Shown here: piece by piece, positions 1 through 7,569 of the stretch
How positions within the stretch are numbered: position 1 is the stretch's first letter
Layout: each line of letters begins with the position of its first letter
Source of the DNA: an uncultured Clostridia bacterium
GTDB lineage: Bacteria; Bacillota; Clostridia; TANB77; CAG-508
Assembly: GCA_944391155.1 (NCBI GenBank)
Contig: CALXSO010000116.1
Location: 1-32,391 of the forward strand
Reading direction: 5' to 3'
Length of the DNA stretch: 32,391 bases
Notes under the pieces: model-generated
Told to the model about the DNA's origin: nothing
The model's database searches: none
The model's input: the letters and a program-made list of their open reading frames with translations, nothing else
Made by a program: the position numbers and the translations under genes

Positions 1-278
1 ATTGGTCCATCATCTCTAATAAATCTTTTTATTTCGCCTAGTATATATGGAACTGTATATGTAGAAAGCTTAACTTCAAAACTTGTATCAAACCTTTTTA
101 TGGATTTAATAAAACCTACACATCCAACTTGATATAAATCTTGTAGTTCATAACCTCTATTTGAAAATCTTTTAACTATACTCCATATCAACCCACTATT
201 TTGCCTTATTAATCTATCAAGTTCAAATCTATCTCCTTCTTGAGCTTTCTTTACTGATTGATTATCATTTTCATACAT
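1..278 (-). CDS. sigF: RNA polymerase sigma factor SigF, N-terminal part (runs off the left edge)
   Basis: Forespore-specific sigma factor of the sigma-70 family, held inactive by SpoIIAB until SpoIIAA releases it. Reading the minus strand from the ATG at 278 gives a protein starting MYENDNQSVKKAQEGD and containing DLYQVGCVGFIKSIKRFD and TVPYILGEIKRFIRDDG. These are the region 2 signatures of SigF/SigG-type factors: core binding, then -10 recognition. About 92 codons are present; the rest, including region 4, lies beyond base 1. A purine-rich AGGGG sits about 7 bases before the ATG. The start lies 11 bases after the spoIIAB stop, the usual spoIIAA-spoIIAB-sigF order. SigG is the only close alternative, and the position behind spoIIAB argues for SigF. 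Confidence 0.93.
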   Translation of the reverse strand, partial: MYENDNQSVKKAQEGDRFELDRLIRQNSGLIWSIVKRFSNRGYELQDLYQVGCVGFIKSIKRFDTSFEVKLSTYTVPYILGEIKRFIRDDGP

Positions 279-289
279 AATTTTAACCC

Positions 290-775
290 CTAATTAATCT
301 TTTGTAATAAATCCATTTCTTCTACATTTTTTTCTTCTTCATCTTCTTTTTTTATCTTCTTACTCATAGTTATTTTTGTTCCTAATCCAACAACAGACTC
401 TATTTCAACATTATCCATAAAACTTTCCATGATTGTAAAACCCATACCTGATCTTTCCAAATTAGGTTTTGTTGTATATAACGGCTCTTTTGCCATTTCT
501 ATATTTTCTATTCCTTTTCCATGATCCGATATTTCTATAATAACCTCATTTTCTTTCAGTTTTGCAGACATTTTTACTATTCCAATTCTATTTTCATATG
601 CATGAATAATACAATTTGTAACCGCTTCCGAAACAGCAGTTTTTATATCTGCTAATTCTTCTATTGTTGGATCCAATTGGGCAGCAAAAGCCGCTATTGT
701 AATTCTCGCAAATGACTCGTTTGAAGACTTACTAATAAATTCTAAATTCATTTCATTATCTATATGTTCTTTCAT
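290..775 (-). CDS. spoIIAB: Anti-sigma F factor SpoIIAB (serine kinase)
   Basis: SpoIIAB binds SigF in the predivisional cell and phosphorylates SpoIIAA with ATP. The 161-residue protein has a GHKL ATPase fold: NESFARITIAAFAAQLDP near the N terminus, the N-box SEAVTNCIIHAYEN (residues about 49-62), the G1 box ISDHGKGI, and the G2 region ERSGMGFTIM. Family members are usually about 145 residues; the excess is a charged C-terminal tail rich in Lys and Glu. No Shine-Dalgarno sequence lies immediately upstream of the ATG. A strong AGGAGG is 30 bases away, separated from the ATG by a perfect 7-bp hairpin (785-805) that would bring it to about 9 bases. The gene is the middle one of the spoIIA operon. 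Confidence 0.95.
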   Translation of the reverse strand: MKEHIDNEMNLEFISKSSNESFARITIAAFAAQLDPTIEELADIKTAVSEAVTNCIIHAYENRIGIVKMSAKLKENEVIIEISDHGKGIENIEMAKEPLYTTKPNLERSGMGFTIMESFMDNVEIESVVGLGTKITMSKKIKKEDEEEKNVEEMDLLQKIN

Positions 776-784
776 AATTTATGC

Positions 785-812
785 TGTGCTATTTTTTCTA
801 GCACATCCTCCT
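785..812 (-). promoter_or_regulatory. Shine-Dalgarno plus spacer hairpin before spoIIAB
   Basis: On the minus strand AGGAGGA (812-806) is followed at once by a perfect stem TGTGCTA / TAGCACA with a 7-base loop (805-785), then nine bases, then the spoIIAB ATG at 775. Folded, the hairpin removes 21 bases and leaves an ordinary spacing between ribosome binding site and start codon. The pairing is read directly from the sequence; its role in translation is inference. Confidence 0.6.
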
Positions 813-828
813 TTTCTCATATTTGTTA

Positions 829-1158
829 CTATCTAAGTGCACTTTCTTGTAAGTCTGTAACAGGTATAAGTTTTAAAATCCCACTCATGTCAAATATTTT
901 TTGGACACTTGGAGTTAAATTAGTAACTTCAAGTTTAGCTCCAAGCATATTTGCAAATTTATATCTCCCTATAATAAAACCTATTCCTGCACTGTCCATG
1001 AAAGTAACACTATCAAAGTCAAATATAACTTTTTTAGGCATATATCTTTCAATTTCATAATCAGCACTCCTCCTCATCTTTTGAACACTATAATCATCAA
1101 TTTCTTCTGAAATTTTAAAAACAAGTAGCTTGTCCTTTTCATAGAACCTAATTTCCAT
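829..1158 (-). CDS. spoIIAA: Anti-sigma F factor antagonist SpoIIAA
   Basis: STAS-domain protein of 109 residues. In its unphosphorylated form it binds SpoIIAB and frees SigF in the forespore. The phosphorylation site is visible as FMDSAGIG, with the target serine at residue 56. The domain spans nearly the whole protein, as usual for the family (about 115 residues). The downstream motif NLTPSVQKIFDMSGILKLI is also typical. A GAAGGGAAG stretch lies about ten bases before the ATG. It is the first gene of the operon, preceded by a promoter-like TTGGAA-17-TATAAT at 1203-1231, and followed by a 53-base gap that holds the structured spoIIAB ribosome binding site. Confidence 0.95.
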   Translation of the reverse strand: MEIRFYEKDKLLVFKISEEIDDYSVQKMRRSADYEIERYMPKKVIFDFDSVTFMDSAGIGFIIGRYKFANMLGAKLEVTNLTPSVQKIFDMSGILKLIPVTDLQESALR

Positions 1159-1202
1159 ACAAATCTTCCCTTCTTCATCATTTGATGATATTCATTGTCT
1201 AT

Positions 1203-1231
1203 ATTATAAAGCTTTTTACAATATTTTCCAA
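1203..1231 (-). promoter_or_regulatory. Candidate promoter of the spoIIA operon
   Basis: Minus strand TTGGAA (1231-1226), 17-base spacer, TATAAT (1208-1203), 45 bases before the spoIIAA start. The pattern fits the vegetative (sigma-A) consensus. In Bacillus this operon is read by sigma-H, and I could not place a convincing sigma-H box pair at proper spacing. A sigma-H promoter could still overlap this site. Confidence 0.5.
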
Positions 1232-1240
1232 TAGCAAAAA

Positions 1241-1284
1241 AGAAGAAGTTTTGTCGAAACATAAGAACTTTTCGACAAACTTCT
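1241..1284 (-). terminator. Rho-independent terminator after gerW
   Basis: The arms AGAAGTTTTGTCGAAA and TTTCGACAAACTTCT pair almost perfectly (one bulged A) around a short loop. On the minus strand the stem is followed by CTTCTTCTTTTTTT. It separates the gerW transcript from the spoIIA promoter. The plus-strand flank is also T-rich, but no plus-strand gene ends here. Confidence 0.8.
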
Positions 1285-1328
1285 TTCTTTTATCTATAAT
1301 ATACAATTATCAAATTAAACAAAAGTAA

Positions 1329-1889
1329 CTATTCATCTTCCATTTGATCATATTCAAATTCATAAGTTGTCTCTTCCTTAATATCTTCTTTAGGTTTTTT
1401 TACTTCCTTTTTTTCATTTTTTTCTTTATTATTATTTTCTTTTATTTTATTTATTATATCTTCCGTCTGTTCTTTCTTAGTTTTAATATGCTTATTCATC
1501 ATACAATTTAGTTTTTCCATTAAATCTGGAATATAATCAAGTAATCTATCCATACAAGAAGAATGATTAACTGGCATTAATCTAACATTATCTTCTGTAA
1601 TAACTAAAAAAGCAATTGGATTAATTGATACTCCTGCACCTGCTCCTCCGCCAAACGGTAATCTATATTGAATTGCCTCTTCTTTATCTACCTTTTTATA
1701 TTCATCAATTGTTTCACCCTTAAACTCACTACCACCTGCTGCAAATCCAAAAGAAACTTTTGATATTGGTATAATAACTATATTATTTGAAGTTTCTATT
1801 GGTTCACCAATAATTGTATTTACATCTATCATATCTTGAATACTATTCATAGCTGTAGTCATAAGACCTTCTATTGGATGTTCGCTCAT
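1329..1889 (-). CDS. gerW: GerW family sporulation protein (YtfJ)
   Basis: Spore-associated protein of the YtfJ/GerW family; in Bacillus subtilis it is made in the forespore and affects germination. The start MSEHPIEGLMTTAMNSIQDMIDVNTIIGEPIE and the core IIPISKVSFGFAAGGSEF, PFGGGAGAGVSINPIAFLV are family hallmarks (each stretch given here is only part of the protein). The last 60 residues are a low-complexity Lys/Glu-rich tail not found in short family members. I chose the ATG at 1889, which has AAAGGTG six bases upstream; a GTG three codons earlier would overlap that ribosome binding site. The start overlaps the end of the DUF2953 gene by 47 bases, implying translational coupling. It is the last gene before the terminator at 1241-1284. 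Confidence 0.93.
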   Translation of the reverse strand: MSEHPIEGLMTTAMNSIQDMIDVNTIIGEPIETSNNIVIIPISKVSFGFAAGGSEFKGETIDEYKKVDKEEAIQYRLPFGGGAGAGVSINPIAFLVITEDNVRLMPVNHSSCMDRLLDYIPDLMEKLNCMMNKHIKTKKEQTEDIINKIKENNNKEKNEKKEVKKPKEDIKEETTYEFEYDQMEDE

Positions 1890-2481
1890 ATTTTTCACCT
1901 TTCCTTTCTTTTCTAATCTTACATATCGTATCTATAATATGTATCAGTTTTATCTCAAATATACCTTCAAAGTTGAAATTAAAAATATTTTTATCAATAT
2001 AAATTGGTTTTATTTCAAAATTTAGTGTATACTCTTTTTCTAAATATTTTTTGAGAAATAAAACCACAATCGTACTTAAAAACGGTATTATTAAAGCTGT
2101 CAAAGCTGCATTTTCTGTTCCTAATTCTATATATAATTCAATTTTTTTAATATTAAATCTTACTTTTTTTGCTATTTCAAATATTTTTCTATCTATATTA
2201 TTTTCATTGTTAATAATCTCTCTATTTATTTTATCTATTTTGCTTTTATATTTCTTATTCGTAGACAATTTAACTAATTTTTCTTCATCTATAACAATCT
2301 TTCCAATATGTATTTTTTCAAAAATGGATATAACAATTGAAATTTCAAAATTTGAGTTAATATATTTTCCTTTAATTTTTTTAGAACTTATTTTTAGATT
2401 AACAACTTCTATCTCAATTTTTAATGTTAATATTGACAAAATCAAAAATAAAAAAATAAGAATAACAAAAAGAAAAACCAA
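1843..2481 (-). CDS. DUF2953 membrane protein (YtfI-like)
   Basis: Protein of unknown function, found next to gerW in many spore formers. The N terminus is a single hydrophobic segment (LVFLFVILIFLFLILSIL). A polar, Lys/Ile-rich region follows, then a second hydrophobic segment (ALTALIIPFLSTIVVLFL) and a conserved-looking end with FEIKPIYIDKN and FEGIFEIKLIHII, the part typical of DUF2953. The open frame extends upstream to 2562 but has no ATG there. The best start is TTG at 2481, preceded at six bases by AGAGGTG, giving 212 residues. The 3' end overlaps gerW. The DUF2953 call rests on pattern memory and on the gerW neighbour. Confidence 0.75.
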   Translation of the reverse strand: MVFLFVILIFLFLILSILTLKIEIEVVNLKISSKKIKGKYINSNFEISIVISIFEKIHIGKIVIDEEKLVKLSTNKKYKSKIDKINREIINNENNIDRKIFEIAKKVRFNIKKIELYIELGTENAALTALIIPFLSTIVVLFLKKYLEKEYTLNFEIKPIYIDKNIFNFNFEGIFEIKLIHIIDTICKIRKERKGEKYERTSNRRSYDYSYE

Positions 2482-2569
2482 TATTTTCACCTCTTTTCGG
2501 TTTAATATTAGTTTTTCCAATTTATATATTTTTAAACAAATACTTTCAATTATTTTAAACAAACTATAT

Positions 2570-3325
2570 TTAACTTATTTTCTTTCTCTTTTCTACATAA
2601 ATATCTCCAAACAATTCTTCTTGATTAGTTTGAACTTTATCTCTTCTTGATAATTCTAAAAGTCCACTAAATGCTGTTACAACTTCCTGTTTATTACTTG
2701 TTTTTAAAGAAAATAATTTATTAAATATAAATTTTTTTTGCTTTATCAGCACTCTAAACATTTCTTTAACTTTATCTGCTACAGTATAATGTTCTACAAG
2801 TGCAATTTTTTCTATATTTTTGGCATCTTTATTTAATCTTACACTAGTTCGTTCTACAAGATTTTGATATACCTCTGGTATAATTTTACTATCATACTTT
2901 GCTTCTAACTCTTGTTTTGGTAATAGAACATTTTCTGGTTGTTTATAAATCCTATTTGAATACACATTATATTTCTCTCTAAATATTTGGCTAATACTTT
3001 TATATTTTTTATATTCTATAATTCTTTTAATAAGTTCTTCTTCTGTAAGTTCTTCCTCTGATTCTTCTTGCTTTGGCAATAAATTTTTTGATTTTAGATA
3101 TAATAAAGTTGATGCCATAACTAAAAATTCACTTGCAATTTCTAAATTCATTTTTTCCATTTCTTCCAAGTATTCTACATATTGATCTGTTATTTCTGTC
3201 AAATTTATTTCTTCAATTTTCATTTTATTTTTTTCTATAAGATATAACAATAAATCAATAGGGCCTTCAAAATTATCTATTTTTATTTCATATTTTTTAG
3301 TCTCTAATGTTAGTATTCCAGACAT
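2570..3325 (-). CDS. scpA: Segregation and condensation protein A (ScpA kleisin)
   Basis: Kleisin subunit that bridges the Smc heads in the Smc-ScpAB condensin and is needed for chromosome compaction and segregation. The 251-residue length is standard. Near the N terminus FEGPIDLLLYLIEKNKM and the following EINLTEITDQYVEYLE are diagnostic, followed by ASEFLVMASTLLYLKSK. The middle is charged linker, and the C-terminal winged-helix region (FSLKTSNKQEVVTAFSGLLEL) would contact the Smc ATPase cap. The ATG shares one base with the recX stop, with GGAG eight bases upstream. No scpB follows, unlike the common scpA-scpB order. Confidence 0.95.
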   Translation of the reverse strand: MSGILTLETKKYEIKIDNFEGPIDLLLYLIEKNKMKIEEINLTEITDQYVEYLEEMEKMNLEIASEFLVMASTLLYLKSKNLLPKQEESEEELTEEELIKRIIEYKKYKSISQIFREKYNVYSNRIYKQPENVLLPKQELEAKYDSKIIPEVYQNLVERTSVRLNKDAKNIEKIALVEHYTVADKVKEMFRVLIKQKKFIFNKLFSLKTSNKQEVVTAFSGLLELSRRDKVQTNQEELFGDIYVEKRKKIS

Positions 3326-3774
3326 TATTCTATCTCCTCCATTGCATTTTTTACACTTTCTGAACTATAGCCCTTCTTTAATAAATATTGTTTAATCTCT
3401 TCTAGCTCCATACTTGTGCTTTTTTTATAAATTATATTTTTTGCAGACTTTTTTTCATAATCTTCTAGTTCCTCATAATTTTCTGAAATATATTCTTCAA
3501 TTTTATCTTTTGAAATTCCCTTATATAATAATTTATATCTTATTTCTCTTAATGATAAATTTTTCAAATTGCAGAACTGGTTAACTGTTTTTTCGATATA
3601 TTCATTATCATTAATATAACCTGCATCTTTTAAATAATCAATAACATCTTTTAATAACTCTTCCTGTATCATTCTCCCAAATTTTGTAATAACTTCATTT
3701 TCAGTTCTTTTTTTATATAAAATATATTTTAAAACTTTTGTTTTTGCTTCATCAAATTCTTCTACTGTATACAT
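3325..3774 (-). CDS. recX: RecX family regulatory protein
   Basis: RecX proteins bind RecA filaments and usually limit RecA activity. The 149-residue protein is all-helical, with three RecX-type repeats: YILYKKRTENEVITKF, then KDAGYINDNEYIEKTVNQF, then SLREIRYKLLYKGISKDKIEEYI, ending with EEIKQYLLKKGYSSESVKNAMEEI. Tyr-Ile-Asn-Asp and the spacing of Arg/Lys-rich helices match the family, although family members vary in length (about 150 to 270). It overlaps scpA by one base, so the two are coupled. An AAAGGAAG lies about 12 bases before the ATG, a rather long spacing. There is no recA in the window. Confidence 0.85.
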   Translation of the reverse strand: MYTVEEFDEAKTKVLKYILYKKRTENEVITKFGRMIQEELLKDVIDYLKDAGYINDNEYIEKTVNQFCNLKNLSLREIRYKLLYKGISKDKIEEYISENYEELEDYEKKSAKNIIYKKSTSMELEEIKQYLLKKGYSSESVKNAMEEIE

Positions 3775-3815
3775 TAAATATAAAAACTTCCTTTCTAAAT
3801 ACTTATTTAGAATAT

Positions 3816-5555
3816 TTATTTAAATCGTCTTCCTTTTCCTTTTCTTTTTTCATCTTCAAAAGTTATATCTTTATCAAAGGATTGATTTAAATATTGTTCA
3901 CGCAATTCTTCCTTACTTGAAAATGCTGGTTTGAATTCATATTCCTCAGTTTCACCATCATCTACATCTTCATCTTCAATATTTTCATCTATTTCTTCTA
4001 TTTTTTTATTTTTCTTCTTTCTCTTTCTTTTGTCATTATCTTGAATATTTTCTTCTAAATCAATATTTGTATTAGGCTCTTCTAGTGTTAAATCTCTATT
4101 AAACCAATCATCATTTTCTGAATTATCAAATTTATCTGTAATTTTTTGATAAGAATTTTCATCACCATCATAATATTCATCATTATCATCCATTCCTTGA
4201 TAAGGGATAGAATATTCTTCTGCTAATTTTTTATTTCTTATACGTCTTATAATTAAAACAATTGCTATAATTACTATTACAGCTATAACTAGTGCTATTG
4301 CAATAATTTTTTTATTTTTTTCTTGTTTTTCTAATTCTTGCTCTCTAGCTATTGCTTCTTCATCTACTAAAGTTTTTGTTAATTTTATTTGATATGCCGC
4401 TGTTTTATCTCCTGCTTCATTTGTTACTAATATTGTAATTAGATTTTCTCCCTCTTTTAATGCTTCATTTCCAGTTATTTCAACTTTAGCATTTTCTTCT
4501 GTTGCTATTGCTGTTATATCTAATTTTTCTCTATTTCCAATTAATTTGGCTGTATATTCATATGTTTCTACAGAAAAAGAAGGATCTAATTCAATTCCAT
4601 CTATTTTTAATTCTGAAAGTCCAAATTCAGAATTTTCATCAGTCACCTGTGCATTTTCATCAGTCACCTCTGCATTTTCATCAGTAGTATTTTGATCTTC
4701 TTGATTTTCTTCTTCAGTATTTTCTGATGCTTCTCTATTTACTGTCACTGTATATGTCTTTGTTGTTGTACCATTTGGTGCTGTAACAACTACGTTAAAA
4801 GAATTTGCACCCTCATTTAAGCTTTTCGTTCCTGTTCCAGAAATTTTTTGGCCTGTTTGACCGATATTTGCATAAACTTCTACACTAGTAACTGAATTAG
4901 GTACTGTTACAGAATATGATGTTCTATTAGGTGTAAATCCTGAAAAATCATTTGGTCTTATTCCTAAATTTGATAAATTTGCATTATTTGAATTTGCATT
5001 ATTTGTTGCTGAAGTTGATGATCCAGAAGAAGTACCTGTTGATGAACTTCCAGATGATCCCCCTGATGATGCTCCTCCATTTGAACTTCCTGAACCAGTA
5101 TTTCCAGTTGTTCCTCCTGTTCCTGTACCTGTTGAACCATTACCCGGATTTGAATTATTTCCAGATGAAGTATTCCCTCCTGTTGATGCACTTTGAACAG
5201 TAATTTGTGCTGATTGACTTACTGTTTGAGAATAATTAGAATTAAAATCCGTAATATCACCTGTCAAAGTTACAGTTGTATTTTGTGTTGCTACAAATGT
5301 AATACTTGCACTAGCTGAATCATTTCCTGCACTACTAGTTTGACCAACTAATGGTTGACTTTGTCCTCCTCCTGATAATGTCAAATTCCAAGCTCCAGCA
5401 TTTACAGATGCTGTCACTGTTACTGTTTGACCAGCTGTTACTGTTTGACTTCCAGAAATACTTGCTGATGCTGCATTTACTTTATTTTGATTAAATATAC
5501 AAAATGTAATAAATACACCTACTAAAATTAAGATTTTTTTTATTTGCTTTCTCAT
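3816..5555 (-). CDS. Membrane-anchored surface protein with two cadherin-like beta-sandwich domains
   Basis: Predicted secreted protein with a C-terminal anchor, 579 residues from the ATG at 5555, chosen because GGGAG lies seven bases upstream. Order: signal peptide (about 1-28, cut after VNA); an Ala/Thr/Ser-rich beta domain (30-122); a Ser/Gly/Thr linker (122-192); a first cadherin-like beta-sandwich domain (193-275, ending TTKTYTVTVNR); an acidic stretch with 7-residue repeats TDENAEV/TDENAQV (290-309); a second sandwich domain (311-395); a transmembrane segment (416-436); and an acidic/lysine-rich cytoplasmic tail of about 140 residues. There is no LPXTG motif. It lies 16 bases after the dockerin-bearing hydrolase gene in the same operon and may help hold or position it. 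The function is unknown; the domain call is firm for family type only. Confidence 0.8.
   Translation of the reverse strand: MRKQIKKILILVGVFITFCIFNQNKVNAASASISGSQTVTAGQTVTVTASVNAGAWNLTLSGGGQSQPLVGQTSSAGNDSASASITFVATQNTTVTLTGDITDFNSNYSQTVSQSAQITVQSASTGGNTSSGNNSNPGNGSTGTGTGGTTGNTGSGSSNGGASSGGSSGSSSTGTSSGSSTSATNNANSNNANLSNLGIRPNDFSGFTPNRTSYSVTVPNSVTSVEVYANIGQTGQKISGTGTKSLNEGANSFNVVVTAPNGTTTKTYTVTVNREASENTEEENQEDQNTTDENAEVTDENAQVTDENSEFGLSELKIDGIELDPSFSVETYEYTAKLIGNREKLDITAIATEENAKVEITGNEALKEGENLITILVTNEAGDKTAAYQIKLTKTLVDEEAIAREQELEKQEKNKKIIAIALVIAVIVIIAIVLIIRRIRNKKLAEEYSIPYQGMDDNDEYYDGDENSYQKITDKFDNSENDDWFNRDLTLEEPNTNIDLEENIQDNDKRKRKKKNKKIEEIDENIEDEDVDDGETEEYEFKPAFSSKEELREQYLNQSFDKDITFEDEKRKGKGRRFK
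4633..4686. repeat. 21-bp tandem repeat inside the surface-protein gene
   Basis: Two near-identical 21-base units (4633-4653 and 4654-4674, one base different) and a partial third encode the 7-residue repeats TDENAEV and TDENAQV between the two sandwich domains. The unit length is a multiple of three, so copy-number change would alter linker length without breaking the frame. Confidence 0.85.
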
Positions 5556-5571
5556 TAGACTTCTCCCTTCA

Positions 5572-7323
5572 CTATACTTCAATATCAGATACTCCTAATA
5601 GATATTTTTGAATTTTTAATAAATCTGCTGAATCTATTTTATTATCACTGTTTGCATCACCAGCTTTAAAATTAGTTTCCTTTAAAGCTGTTACATTTAA
5701 TAAATGTTTTTGTACTGATAATAAATCTGCTGAATCTATTTTTCCATCTCCGTTTGGATCACCTTTTTTTGTTATAGTATAAATATCTTCTACAATATAC
5801 CCTGTTCCAATTATAGATTGCTCATTTTCTAAATAACTTCCATCAGATTTTACTATTTTTGCAGTTCCTCCAAATGCATCCAAAATATCTTGTGCTTTTA
5901 CTTCAGGTTTTACCGTAATTGTTTTAGTGGCTTCATCTATTTTCACTTTTTCGGTATCTGTTGGTGTAACTGGCGTTGTTGGATTTTCAGGAGTTGTTAT
6001 ATCTGTTGGTGGTGTCTCTGTTCCTGCATTTTCATCATCATTACCGCCTATTGGTACAAGATATAATTTATATGTAGCTTCATTTTCATAAGTTTCTCTT
6101 GCTGCATATCCTATTGTTCCATCAGATTTTTGTACCTTATCCCAATATGTTCCATTAACTTTTGTTGTTGCCTTTTCTAACCTAGATACAATTTCATCTT
6201 TATATAACCATCCAACTGTTGTACCTCCATTAGGTTCATTTCTAAGTCTCAAAGATGGGTTTGCATCTACTTTAACTAAATCAGTTCCTACAATTGCACT
6301 TCCTGATGAATTTGGTCTTTCACAAGGCTGTGCCGGCATGTTTTTATATACAGGTATTATAAAAGTATGTGAAGAAAATACTGAATTTATATCTTCATAT
6401 GTTTTTCTTAATGTATTTCCTTCAGATTGAGCCGCCATTATATTTTGCTGATATTGATGAACATATGGTCCTCCTGAATTTGTTGTTACATTAAATTTTT
6501 GTAAATACAATGTATTTTGCCCTTGTTTTATATAGTTGTCTGCTACAAAACTTATTCCTCCACTTATTGACTTTTCTAGTGTATCCCATCCTTTTTTCTG
6601 AGCATATGCTAGTCCATTTGCTATAACCTGTTCTGTTGAATTTCCAGATGCTCCTATATTAAATGCATTAAAATATCCTGATTCTCCAGAAACTAATGTT
6701 GAACCATTTCTTCCTTGCTCTTGTATTATTCTCGCAACAATATAATAAGCATTTACATTGTAACTATTTGCTGTATCTAATATTCCTTGCTCATGTCCCT
6801 GCAAAAAAGTTCCTTGAGTCATTGATTGCAAGCTTGTTAAATTACATCCAGGATTTGTTAACTCTTCAAATTGAAATATATCTGTCTGATTTAATGAGTT
6901 TCTAGGATCCATCATATATGCTATTGCTTGTTCTGAAGCACATCTCCAACTCCCATTATCATAAGGTTTATCACCACATATTGAACATATCCATTCTCCT
7001 TGATAAGTCCCTGATTTCTGTACAAGATTTTTTGGTGATGCCCCATGTCCCTGATATTCTCCACTTATTACATCACTCCAATTTAAATCAGTATATAATA
7101 TCTTAAAATTCCAATTAGGATATTTAGATTTTAATGATGCTATCATACTCTTTATCCCTGGATATTCTGTTTCATTTAGAGTATTATAATCTGAACTAAT
7201 TGATTGACTAGCATATGATTTAGTGTTTATACATATTGATAATAAACTATATGCTAGAAATACAAAAATAAGAATAGTTGAAATAATATTTTTATGACCT
7301 TTATTTTTATATTTATATTCCAT
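5572..7323 (-). CDS. Secreted N-acetylglucosaminidase with SH3 and dockerin domains
   Basis: Predicted peptidoglycan hydrolase of 583 residues. Order: signal/anchor segment (about 13-32); a region with WDYNW-like wall-hydrolase features and a CSIC...C cluster (113-128); the block AYMMDPRN...IFQFEEL (about 135-155) typical of LytD-type enzymes; a glucosaminidase domain (about 155-290) with the likely catalytic Glu in ARIIQEQGRNG; a bacterial SH3 domain (about 345-415, SLRLRNEPNGG...VGWLYKDE); a Pro/Thr linker; and a type I dockerin with two calcium loops, GDPNGDGKIDSADLL and GDANSDNKIDSADLL, at the very C terminus. The ATG at 7323 has GGAGG eight bases upstream; an earlier in-frame TTG overlaps that site. 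It is first in the operon behind the promoter at 7383-7411. Confidence 0.88.
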   Translation of the reverse strand: MEYKYKNKGHKNIISTILIFVFLAYSLLSICINTKSYASQSISSDYNTLNETEYPGIKSMIASLKSKYPNWNFKILYTDLNWSDVISGEYQGHGASPKNLVQKSGTYQGEWICSICGDKPYDNGSWRCASEQAIAYMMDPRNSLNQTDIFQFEELTNPGCNLTSLQSMTQGTFLQGHEQGILDTANSYNVNAYYIVARIIQEQGRNGSTLVSGESGYFNAFNIGASGNSTEQVIANGLAYAQKKGWDTLEKSISGGISFVADNYIKQGQNTLYLQKFNVTTNSGGPYVHQYQQNIMAAQSEGNTLRKTYEDINSVFSSHTFIIPVYKNMPAQPCERPNSSGSAIVGTDLVKVDANPSLRLRNEPNGGTTVGWLYKDEIVSRLEKATTKVNGTYWDKVQKSDGTIGYAARETYENEATYKLYLVPIGGNDDENAGTETPPTDITTPENPTTPVTPTDTEKVKIDEATKTITVKPEVKAQDILDAFGGTAKIVKSDGSYLENEQSIIGTGYIVEDIYTITKKGDPNGDGKIDSADLLSVQKHLLNVTALKETNFKAGDANSDNKIDSADLLKIQKYLLGVSDIEV

Positions 7324-7382
7324 TTGTTTTTCCTCCAAAATCTTTTGTTTCTTGATGTTTTTTTCTCTTTTTTGACAAGCAT

Positions 7383-7411
7383 ATTATATCATTTGAGTTT
7401 TTTTTAGTCAA
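7383..7411 (-). promoter_or_regulatory. Promoter of the hydrolase-to-gerW operon
   Basis: Minus strand TTGACT (7411-7406), 17-base spacer, TATAAT (7388-7383) with an extended -10 TG one base before it. It is about 60 bases before the hydrolase ATG, with a T/A-rich leader. This is the best vegetative-type promoter in the window. It probably drives the hydrolase, the sandwich protein, recX, scpA, DUF2953 and gerW, since gaps are short or overlapping and I see no internal terminator. Confidence 0.75.
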
Positions 7412-7440
7412 CAATTTAATACAAATTCATTTTGTATTCT

Positions 7441-7569
7441 GTTACTATTCGGTTACACTTCAGACTTCGTTTTTTAGAGTAATCTGAAAGGTTGATATAT
7501 AAGCATTTTTTGTCAAAAGCCAATAGATAAACTCAAGCTATGTTTTTAACAAAAATACTTATATATCAA
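7441..7569. mobile_element. Palindromic MITE-like element, family A, copy 1 (right end lost)
   Basis: Starts with GTTACTATTCGG and shares the core GAAAGGTTGATATATAAGCATTTTTTGTCAAA and its inverted partner near ACTTATATATCAA with the intact copies at 12518-12677 and 18259-18419. The right terminal TAGTAAC is absent: the sequence runs instead into the rny terminator at 7566-7612. No 8-bp flanking duplication could be found, as expected for a truncated copy. Confidence 0.65.

Noticed and set aside
2051..2650. Plus-strand open frame of 199 codons
   Set aside because: Antisense to the DUF2953 and scpA genes; composed of Ile/Leu/Phe/Ser from A/T-rich codons.
4964..5191. Gln-rich frame on the minus strand in the surface protein gene
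   Set aside because: It is a shifted reading of the Ser/Gly/Thr linker of the real gene.
3816..5555. Sortase substrate role for the surface protein
   Set aside because: No LPXTG-like motif is present and a long cytoplasmic tail follows the transmembrane segment.
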